The notes beneath the pieces are model-generated. The model did no database searches, was not told where the DNA came from, and saw only the letters and a list, made by a program, of their open reading frames with translations. From Calendula officinalis (lineage: Eukaryota > Streptophyta > Magnoliopsida > Asterales > Asteraceae): DNA of 64,000 nucleotides. Below, one piece after another: positions 55,833-64,000 of the stretch; within the stretch, counting starts at the first letter, position 1; each line of letters begins with the position of its first letter. The position numbers and the translations under genes are program-made. The stretch lies in the NCBI GenBank assembly GCA_963853835.1, contig OY970824.1, positions 65,490,884-65,554,883 of the forward strand. The letters are read 5' to 3'.

Positions 55833-57411
55833 ATGTATCGGATACACGTTGTAGATCTACAATGTGGAACATTTGTTTCATCATTATTAACATGGCCTAA
55901 AAATACACTTACGCAAATTAATTTCTTTTTTCTCTATAAATAGTTAAATACACTTGTGCTGATTAACTTACTTACTCTGTATCATCATTTTCCAATACCT
56001 TAAATAAATTTTCTTAAACAATTTTTTAATTTACTTCTCACATATGTCTATTATGGAACTTGAACATCCAACCACGCGAATAGGGGACAAACACCTCAGG
56101 GCTACTCCGTTCCTATTAAATACCTGCCGTTTACTAGATGTATAGAAGATAAGTAAAATAAATAAAGTTAAAATTTATAATTGAACATTGACATCTTATA
56201 AATTAAACTGGACTAGCCCAATTTCGGTTGGTTTGTCGGTCCTATATCAGGCCCACTTTGTTTAAGATGTAGCTAAAAGCCTAAAAAACAAGCAAGGCAA
56301 AAAGTCTAAATAAATTCGTTTCTAAATCCAGTCCGGGCCTCCGGGGAATTGGTCTGGTCCAAAATTAATCTTTTTCTTTTCTTATACTTCAATGAAATGG
56401 CATAGTTTAGATAGGATAATAAAAGTTGTGTGTACATAACAATGTTTAACCACACACAATATGTACAAACATTAAACAGTCTAAAGTACAAGTTAACAAT
56501 GCATTAATTTAGTGTGTATGGTTAAATATTATTGTGTACAAATCACTTATACTAATAATATACTTTAACCATTTGCCTACAAGTTTGAGTTTGATCCACG
56601 ATCTGAGTCTTGACCGAACATATTCCAAAGTAGAGGCCCGAAACCAGATTTATAGTGAACGGGTACTATACTGTCGGTTCCATAATTTCCAAATTTTCGG
56701 TTCCAACCTGGATTTGGACTAGTGTAATATATATGATTTATTCTGTTTTGTCCTAAATCATCTCAAACTTCTATCCAATTCGTTCAATCCATTCGTTTTA
56801 CAACCACATGATATTATATTACACGTGTCAATTCAAAGTCGAATATTAATCCTTCACATCGATCATTTCTTTTATCATGTTGGCTTTTAGTAAGTTTTAC
56901 GACATGACAACTCCTAGTAATGTTCTTCCTCTTTCACCAAACAAAATAAGATGTCCCCTTGCTCATGTGGTTGTCAAAACAAAGTTTGGCTGATTTTTCC
57001 CCCGATAATTATTGATCTCGACTTTTAAAGTTACAGATTAATGTTTTTTGTTAAAAACTTTGCCTACCACTAAGTCACTAACATTTTATGATACTTAATT
57101 AGTATGTCTCTTTATGTATTATTTTAATACCATCTAGACCAACTATATACATACAACGCGAATATGTAGACCTAACTTTATGATACTAGCCTTTTTGGCC
57201 TAATTTATTTAACGTAAACCTAACCATTTGTGCTAGTTTCCTGCTAGGAAACACTCTTTGACCTTTACCATTCCAATAACAGCAATGACATCTTTATACC
57301 CACCTCCTTTTTACAACTTGGAACCATTGACTATACGTAGACCCAAGAAAAAAATTAAAGAGTTCCTTGAAGTAACATCACTAATTGTACATTTTTTTTT
57401 ACTTAGTGTAT
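55833..57411. other. Intergenic sequence, nothing recognised
   Basis: AT-rich, only short open frames, no transposon ends that I can pair. Confidence 0.5.
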
Positions 57412-57419
57412 CACCTACG

Positions 57420-57726
57420 CAGACCGTCTCAAGCCGATTTAGGGCCCGGGGGAAAATATAAAATGGGGCCCTTAACATGCTCCGAACCATAATACATAAA
57501 AATAACAACTAAATAAAACTCTAAAAAAAACTTGCATATTCGAAATATAAAATGGGCCCTTCCCTAATATCAATCAATTTTTATTTTGGGCTAAGTTTTG
57601 ACATTTCTAGCAAGGTATGATTTTTTTGAGCTAAATATATAGAGAACTACTAAAATAAGGGGGCTCTTTGGCGTTTGAGGGCCCGGGGCGGTCGCCCAGC
57701 TTGCCCAGCCCATTGAGCCGGCCCTG
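57420..57726. mobile_element. hAT-type element (307 bp)
   Basis: Ends CAGACCGTCTCAAGCCG.. and ..TTGAGCCGGCCCTG (left end mutated from the CAGGGCCGGCTCAA form). Exact 8-bp duplication CACCTACG at 57412-57419 and 57727-57734. GGGCCC-rich interior typical of this repeat family. Confidence 0.85.
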
Positions 57727-57734
57727 CACCTACG

Positions 57735-58437
57735 CTAAAAATAATAATGTATTTTAACATTTAGAGAATTTTGAAGAGTAACAGAAACAACTCTACATTA
57801 CACGGTAAGTCTGCCATAACTGATTGTATGACTTGGTACCTCCCTCAAGGCCATTGGGTAACATTTGGTCATAGATCAAATGATAAATGATCCTTTTATC
57901 CTTTTTATAAGTTCAACAAAGATGCATCTACATGAACATCAAACAATTGCAAAGTTTTTGTTATTGTGACCAAGTCACGGTACTGGTCCCGAAAACAACT
58001 TATGTGAAAGTAAACACGTAAACGTGTTATTCCACAATTGTCGTTAATCCAAAAGGACAGTGTTGTACAATTTCACATATCTATTCAATATCTAACTTTT
58101 TTCCGTAAGACTCAACGAACACCATCCAAAGGTGATTAAACCCCATGGACATCTAAGATCCAACTCAACCATTAGATCATGATAATAAAGTTAGCCATAA
58201 CTCGTCAATGTTATATATCTTGTCAACGGATAATAGATATGCATATAACTTTTGTAACTCAAGCTTAATTTCAAAAGAAGACAACCCAGCTTCATCTTTA
58301 CTACCTTTACTTTATCTTTTTATCAATAAGACTTGTATGATTTCCCTTTATATGGGACCAATACACATGTATATTCATGTAATGGAGATAGGTGATTTGT
58401 ACAATAAAAATAAAAATATGGGTAATGATCCATAGAA
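57735..58437. other. Intergenic sequence, nothing recognised
   Basis: No reading frame over 75 codons and no terminal motif seen. Confidence 0.5.
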
Positions 58438-58440
58438 AAG

Positions 58441-59504
58441 TGTCCTTATTTGAAGAAGCTAGAAAAGGGTTGCATTTTCGTAATTTATACATATATGCAT
58501 GCATATACAAACATATATGTATATATACATATATAATCAGGGGAGGACCTAGTATGGTGCACGGGATTGCCCGGGCAACCCCTCAACTTTTTCGAATTAG
58601 TGTTAATTTTTTTATTTTTAATATAGGTGACACCCCTAAGAAAAAAATGCAACAAATATTCTTATGTAGTAGAAAAAAATAATAATATATATTCTATTTA
58701 AATATTTGTTAAAAGGATTAATTAGGAAAAATATAATTAAAGTTCAATAAAAAAAATTAAGTAAAGCGTGTTACTTCTTATGTATTAAGTTTATATTATC
58801 TATTAAATCTGAAACATGAAAACATCATTCTTTTCCTTTGCTATATAGGTTATTAAAGTTAATTTTAATTTTTCCGCTTTTAATTGCAACAGTTGAAAGA
58901 TGTTTTTCTCCAATGAAGCTTTTAAATACCGATTTGTGCAATAAAATGGATGATGTTTTTTTAAACAAGTGTTGATTTTTGCAGTAGAAAAAAACGCTTT
59001 TAGATGTTACAATTGAAAGTATAATCAATCATTTTCAAAAAATTAAAGAACGAAGATGTCAATTTACAATGTAATTTATAGACGTATTTTTTGACATATG
59101 TAATGATATCATAATTTCCTAGTTATTTTTATGTATAAAAAATTGTGCAACCCCTCAAATTTTTTCCTAGGTCCGCCACTGTATATAATTAGACTATATA
59201 TATTATATATATGCATATTCATGCCCTATATATATGTATATATACACATATATATATACACATGCATTTTACGTAACTTGCATTTGCATTTTCATATCGG
59301 AACTTGTATTTTCGTTTACGAAAATGCATATACATACCGTATATATATGTGTGTATATATATACATATAGAGGGTATACATGTGAAAATATATATATCTA
59401 TGGTCTAAATATTTATGTATATGTACATATATGTATGTATATGTATATTTATATGTATATTTTACGAAAATGTAACCCTTTTCTAGCTTCTTCAAATAAG
59501 GATG
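58441..59504. repeat. Inverted repeat of ~43-bp arms enclosing AT-rich microsatellite and a hAT element
   Basis: The arm at 58441-58484 (GTCCTTATTTGAAGAAGCTA..) is reverse-complementary to 59461-59504 with one or two mismatches. Between them are TATATG/CATATA microsatellites (58490-58537, 59182-59460) and the hAT insertion. Possibly a larger fold-back element; its superfamily is unclear. Confidence 0.6.
58538..59181 (-). mobile_element. Deleted hAT transposon with dimerisation-domain remnant (644 bp)
   Basis: Ends CAGGGGAGGACCTAG and CTAGGTCCGCCACTG; exact 8-bp duplication TATATAAT at 58530-58537 and 59182-59189. The interior at about 58850-59010, read on +, gives fragments like CNS-ERCFSPMKLLNTDLCNK-MDDVF and VEKNAF, matching the hAT C-terminal dimerisation motif (ATVERSFSAMKL type) with frameshifts. 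The transposase is otherwise deleted. Strand is nominal (the remnant reads on +). Confidence 0.8.
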
Positions 59505-59653
59505 CTTCTTTCTTGATCCATATTCATAAAAATATTAATATATGGATAATCAAAAAAATTTACCTCAAAAATTTTTACTTCGACAACGTAACTTTATTCT
59601 AACATAACTCTGTTAGATAATGTACTTTAGATTTATTATAATGATAATCATAC

Positions 59654-60275
59654 TGTTGGAGCAAAACACAGATCAACTTAATACTGATGCTGCAGTTAGT
59701 ACTGATCATACTTAGTACTGATGGGGCAGAACATGTTTACTACTGATGAAGTTGATACTGGTGAAGACTATAACTAAAGTTACTACTGATCAAGGCTTAT
59801 TGAAGATACTACTGATCAATAGTAGTTACTACTGACGATGGTTTTTGGACTTACTACTGATCATCAGACTTACTACTGACGTTGCATATTTACTACTGAT
59901 GATTGGTTTTACTAGTGATACGCGTTTATGGAACATATCAAGTCCGAGATCTTCGTAGAGATAGTTATAGCATGTAAATCAATGTATATCTATAGAATTA
60001 GAATGTAAATCAAGTCCTAGAATAACTAGGGTAAATATTTTAGCTTCAAGGACTATTATAAATAGTTCCTTACGAATTGTAAACGTACGTGTGTATTGTT
60101 AACTTAATAATATACATTGAAGCTTTTTGTGAAACTGTGTTCTTAATACTTTCGCATATTATTTACAGTTCATTGTTCTTAATTACATTGATATAGTGTT
60201 GATCCGCTGCAACTTCTATAGTCAATTAGATCTAAGGTGTTTATTAACTTCTCTATAGTTAATCGATCCTGACAA
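59654..60275 (+). repeat. 5' LTR of a second Sirevirus copy (622 bp)
   Basis: TGTTGGAGC..CGATCCTGACA, followed by PBS TGGTATCAGAGC at 60278-60289. U3 carries about a dozen TACTGA/TACTACTGR motifs (59685-59920), including TACTACTGATCAATAGTAG. TATAAATA lies at 60057-60064. Confidence 0.92.
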
Positions 60276-60362
60276 GTGGTATCAGAGCTTATTGGTTCTA
60301 GATCTACGATTTGTTAAGAACAACAAAAAGTTTTAATCTTTAAAACACACACATTATTAATC

Positions 60363-61937
60363 ATGACTGATAATAATGAAAGCACTCAGGCCAACAAAAT
60401 TCCTATACTCACTCCCAACAACTTTGGGATGTGGAAGAATCGTATTAAGCAATACATGCTTATTACAGATTATTCTATGTGGGAAGTTGTCCTTGAAGGA
60501 AACAAAACTGGTCCTGGTCAAGCAAGCAGCTCTGCAACTGAGGCAGACAAACTTAAATGTGAGAAGGAGAAGAAAGACAAGGGAATCGAACTGAAAACTC
60601 TAAGCACTCTCCTATTGGCCATTCCTAATGACTATCAACATCTCTTTGTTGAGTATGATGATGCAAAGGTGCTTTGGGAAGCACTGGAGAAGAGATTCGT
60701 TGGGACTAAGAGCACCAAGAGGAACATGAAGTCTGTTCTCAAACAAGACTTTGAAAATTTCAAAGGAAAGCCCAATGAAACACTCACTCAAGTGTTTGAC
60801 AGATTCAACAAGTTAATTGGTGAACTTAACCAGGTTGGGGTTAAGATGGATCAAGAAGATGTCAACATGAAGTTCCTGAGGTCTCTTAGTGAAGAATGGG
60901 CCATGTATACAGTAGTATATAGACAAAGAGATGCTCTAGAAGAAAAAGAGTTGGATGAACTCTATAATGATCTCAGAGTATTTGAAACTGAGGTAAATCA
61001 AAAGAACCCTTCTATTTCTTCTAATAATGCTGCATTTGTCTCTAGTACAGGTCAAGGTCAGGAAACCTTCACAGGAAAGGCTGCAGATTCTGAGGATACT
61101 GCAAGAGAATCCTTCTTCACTAGTCATGTGCATACTGCACTGATTAGTGATGACTTGGAACAATTGAATCCAGATGATCTTGAGGAGATGGATCTTAAAT
61201 GGCAGATGGCTATGCTGAGCCTAAGGACAAAAAGATTCTTAAAGAGAACTGGTAGGACAAGCCTCAACTTCAACAAAGGTGATAAAGCTGGATTTGACAA
61301 AACTAAAGTCAAATGTTACAACTGTAACAACCTTGGTCACTTTGCAAAAGAATGTCCTCAGCCAGACAAAAGATCAAAATCAACTGCCCTTGTATCACAA
61401 CAAGGACAAGGATATGACTGGAGCTTCCAAGCAGAAGAGCATGCTCAAAATCAAGCTCTCATGGCCTTTACTGACAACAAAACTGAGGTAAAACCTAAAC
61501 CTTGTACTTCTGAATGTGCTAAAATTGTTAAAAACTTAGAAAAAGAAAACACTAAATTAAATGAAGATTTAGCAAAAGCAGTCAGAAGAAATCATGAGTT
61601 TGATAGTGTGATTGCTGATCAAGAACATCAAATAAAGGTGTACCAGATGATTGATCAAAGGATAAAGGAAGAATTGCTTCAGGCTGTGGATGAGAAAGAG
61701 TTTTATGAAATAAAAAATAAAGAACTAACAAGTAAATTAGAAGAATGTCAACTTGAAATTGAACAAAATAAATTAACAATCAAAAAGTTTGAAAGAAGCA
61801 CTAAAATTCTTGATGAACTAACTAACAATCAAACTACAGAAAAAGTTGTTCATGGGGTGGGATATCATGCAGTACCACCTCCATATAAAATTATCCCACC
61901 ACTTAAAACAGTTCAGAAAGAATCATTAATGAATTAA
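60363..61937 (+). CDS. Sirevirus gag polyprotein (524 codons, frameshifted end)
   Basis: ATG 74 bp after the PBS. An N-terminal UBN2/copia-gag region (NNFGMWKNRIKQYMLITDYS, LLAIPNDYQHLFVEYDDAKVLWEALEKRF, LTQVFDRFNKLIGELNQ, FLRSLSEEWAMYTVVYR) is followed by a single CCHC zinc knuckle (CYNCNNLGHFAKEC, C318/C321/H326/C331) and a C-terminal coiled coil (about residues 390-490). The conserved GVGYHAVPPPY segment sits near the end. An indel near 61905-61920 shifts the frame; the downstream frame (NELKTENQTQ.. to 62108) is still element sequence. The protein would form capsids; protease and everything after it are absent. Nearly intact, hence fairly recent. Confidence 0.92.
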   Translation: MTDNNESTQANKIPILTPNNFGMWKNRIKQYMLITDYSMWEVVLEGNKTGPGQASSSATEADKLKCEKEKKDKGIELKTLSTLLLAIPNDYQHLFVEYDDAKVLWEALEKRFVGTKSTKRNMKSVLKQDFENFKGKPNETLTQVFDRFNKLIGELNQVGVKMDQEDVNMKFLRSLSEEWAMYTVVYRQRDALEEKELDELYNDLRVFETEVNQKNPSISSNNAAFVSSTGQGQETFTGKAADSEDTARESFFTSHVHTALISDDLEQLNPDDLEEMDLKWQMAMLSLRTKRFLKRTGRTSLNFNKGDKAGFDKTKVKCYNCNNLGHFAKECPQPDKRSKSTALVSQQGQGYDWSFQAEEHAQNQALMAFTDNKTEVKPKPCTSECAKIVKNLEKENTKLNEDLAKAVRRNHEFDSVIADQEHQIKVYQMIDQRIKEELLQAVDEKEFYEIKNKELTSKLEECQLEIEQNKLTIKKFERSTKILDELTNNQTTEKVVHGVGYHAVPPPYKIIPPLKTVQKESLMN

Positions 61938-62146
61938 AAACTGAAAATCAAACTCAATCACATAATGAAACATATGAATCAAATGATTCTTCTGATGATG
62001 ATCAATCAATTGAATTTACAATCTCTCAAACTGAATCACCAAAATCAATTGATATAAGCTTTCACACAGCACAAACCATGATTCAAAATATTTACCAAAT
62101 CATGGTTTAAACAAAATATTTTCATTATATTTTTCTACTAGATGAA

Positions 62147-62216
62147 TTTACTTTATTAGAAACCATGGTTTGTATAATTAATAAAGTAAATTAGCCATGG
62201 TTTCTAATAAAGTGGT
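62147..62216. repeat. Inverted repeat at the truncation point of the second Sirevirus
   Basis: CTTTATTAGAAACCATGG (62151-62168) and its exact reverse complement (62195-62212) form an 18-bp stem with a 26-nt loop. Further ATCATGGTTT phrases occur on both sides (62076-62240). Confidence 0.8.
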
Positions 62217-62734
62217 TGATCTCCCAAATCATGGTTTGTATGTGTCACTTCTACTAGATGATATCACATCTTATTTTTCATTTTCTTTGTATAACCTACT
62301 TTTTCATTTTCTTTCTATTACGAATATAATGATGTTAATTACATTCGATTATACACCCATAGTTAGTGCATGGCAAGAAGATTTGGTTTGGTTTGAGAAT
62401 AAATTAAAAGGGAATATCCTTACCATCTAACTTATGGCAAAGTATTATCTACTTTATTAATTATATTCTTCACTATTTTTTTACAAAAGTTGCCCAGAAA
62501 AGCAAAATTTTGAAACTTTACAAGAAAAGTAAAAATATTTTCCAATAACGAAATGGCTTGAAATGTTTTTTTTTTTTTTTGAACAATTTTCCATCATATA
62601 AAGTTTGAGCTGTCCTATATATAATGTCACAAAACAATAGCCTCGTGAAGGGACCAAGACGTCGCTAAGTGTAGTTATTTTGTTCATTTGTCCTAGTCTT
62701 TATTTTCTTGATTAAAGAGTATTTCCGTTTTTTA
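62217..62734. other. Intergenic sequence, nothing recognised
   Basis: AT-rich, only short open frames. Confidence 0.5.
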
Positions 62735-62870
62735 CGGATTCCCCGAAATAGTCGAGTTTTGCTCATAATGTATGTGACCTAATTATTTTTGTGATCATTT
62801 TCAAACTTTCTCTTTACTATCTAATAAATATTTACCTAGATGAGATTAATCAAACCTTTAACCTGCCGTT
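62735..62870. repeat. Dispersed repeat shared with 39465-39600
   Basis: TCCCCGAAATAGTCGAGTTTTG and the following CATAATGTATGTGACCTAAT segment align with the last MLO intron at roughly two thirds identity by eye. Confidence 0.45.
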
Positions 62871-63519
62871 TAGTTAATTGATGTGGTTTGTTTTAGCCTC
62901 ATCACTTAATTAGGTGCATGGCTTCTTTTGTACAACACTGCGACTTTGTATCTCCAGTGTTTTGTTCCTCGTAAATTATCATATAAAGGGATACTGTTTT
63001 TATACATGTCATAAAAGATATACGGAGTATTAAGTAAAGTTAATGCCGTTCAAAAAAATAATAATAAAGTTAATGCAGGTTCTAGGCTGCCTGTTTTGGT
63101 GGCACAATTTTGTTGGCGGAAAGATAAAGCAGCAAGTGGTCAGTGCAATGTATAATAGGTTTATGAGTATATTCATTGTTATCAACATTTTATGTGCTTG
63201 ACACATAATAAAATCACAATAAAATATATTGCTAGTATCTTTCAAAGCTATAATGATTAAGTTTAGACAACTTTAAAAAAAATACATATGTATAAAATAT
63301 TTCCTATTAAATCTTATTGTTATACTTTTAAATTGATTATCACGTGTAATCATGATTATCTTTCCTAATTTAACATTTGATATAGACAATTATATTAATT
63401 AACTGAATAAAAAGATAATTATTTTTATTAAAAGTATCCTTTAAATACCACTACATGTTAAATATTATAAGTTTTCATTAGTATTGCAATATGAAAAATT
63501 AGATATACAAGTCCATACT
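62871..63519. other. Intergenic sequence, nothing recognised
   Basis: AT-rich, with a short duplicated phrase AAAGTTAATGC (63034, 63066) and no gene. Confidence 0.5.
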
Positions 63520-63920
63520 CTGGATTTTCGGATAGCCGAATCTCATATACCCGGAATTTTAAATGTGATTTTTACTATTCGAATCCGGTGTCCGAAATTC
63601 AGATACCCGGATTTCGGATATCCGAAATTTCAGATATCCGAAATCTTGTATCTAAAAAAAATAAAATATTCAAATATTTTTCAGGTATTTTTCCGTTGTT
63701 ATGGGTATTTTTCAGATATTATGAGTTTTTTTTTTCGGATATTACGGGTATTTTTCAGATTTCGGATATTTTTTATATTTTGGATATCGGATATCCAAAA
63801 AATTTGAAAACACTAACCGGTATCCTAAATTAAGATGTCCTAATTTCCAGATACCCAGATTTCAGATATCGTATACAATTTTGGATACTCAATTTTTCAG
63901 ATATCTTGAACACCCTAATT
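63520..63920. repeat. Degenerate GGATATCCGAAAT-type short repeats
   Basis: TCGGATATCCGA, AGATATCCGAA, ATACCCGGAT and similar palindromic words recur every 10-30 bp in both orientations, with AT-rich interruptions. This is a known style of low-complexity sequence inside plant transposons. The open frames across it are artefacts of the repeat. Confidence 0.7.
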
Positions 63921-64000
63921 TTCTCGATCATATGTGGTATTTGCCAATATCTTGGTCATATTAAAAAATAAGTTTTATTAATGTTAACCATTTAAAAGTT

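Larger units (their letters stand above)
59654..62113 (+). mobile_element. Truncated Sirevirus: LTR, PBS, gag only
   Basis: The element stops about 170 bp after the gag frame, without protease, integrase, RT or 3' LTR. Sequence beyond about 62113 is unrelated and contains an inverted repeat. The left flank shows no paired target duplication, as expected if the right end is lost. Confidence 0.85.

Noticed and set aside
63484..63833. Two overlapping ~100-codon frames near the right edge
   Set aside because: They are translations of GGATATCCGAA-type simple repeats.

Overview
The window reads as nuclear DNA of a flowering plant. It is AT-rich, its host genes carry introns, and it is packed with plant retrotransposons and MITEs. 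The additional ORF downstream of pol in the Ty1/copia element is of a type I associate with Asteraceae genomes, so a composite-family eudicot is my best guess; this is inference. Only two host genes are convincing: the 3' part of an MLO-family gene (exons between 32697 and 40189, +) and a complete INDETERMINATE-DOMAIN (IDD) C2H2 zinc-finger gene (52858-55281, +, three exons, 454 aa).

Positions 1-26415 are one old Sirevirus-type Ty1/copia element on the + strand (integrase end, RT, RNase H, internal promoter-like region, a 1143-codon additional ORF called ORF3 here, PPT, 3' LTR). It has been split by three Ty3/gypsy-type insertions, each with an exact 5-bp target duplication: a solo LTR (1438-3201, ATATG), a non-autonomous LARD-like element with 3-kb, almost identical LTRs (6376-15299, AGAAC), and a chromodomain-bearing Tekay/Del-like chromovirus on the minus strand (17229-25716, AAAAG). 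Removing the three insertions puts the Sirevirus frames back in register, which confirms the boundaries. From 26416 to about 30484 lie rearranged Sirevirus pieces, one on + and a mosaic on -, forming a large inverted repeat. A separate copia 3' end (about 31080-32470) abuts the MLO exons.

The MLO gene occupies 32.7-40.2 kb. Its 4.6-kb third visible intron has taken in an inverted-repeat (Mutator-like) structure, a Helitron-type 3' terminus, a degenerate gene fragment and a Stowaway MITE. The next large intron holds a hAT MITE and a second Stowaway MITE. All visible splice junctions and frames are kept, but an in-frame TGA lies inside the calmodulin-binding region. Next come a fold-back Mutator MITE (42833-43265, 9-bp TSD) and a minus-strand gypsy derivative with a decayed gag (43432-50898, TSD CTATG).

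After the IDD gene come small hAT elements with 8-bp duplications, AT-rich microsatellite, and a truncated second Sirevirus (LTR, PBS and gag, 59654 to about 62113) that ends at a hairpin.

The most interesting signals do not belong to any single gene. (1) A short motif, TACTACTGAT/ATCAGTAGTA, sometimes a perfect 18-bp palindrome, is scattered through the LTR U3, the coding sequence and an internal promoter-like region of the Sirevirus family, and recurs in a different copia family. (2) GC-rich near-palindromes sharing a GCGCCGC centre lie just upstream of the TATA-like box in three different gypsy LTR families. (3) A conserved 34-bp hairpin-capable block lies in the transcribed part of two of those families. 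(4) The Sirevirus derivatives form an inverted, template-switch-like mosaic that could be a hairpin-RNA locus.
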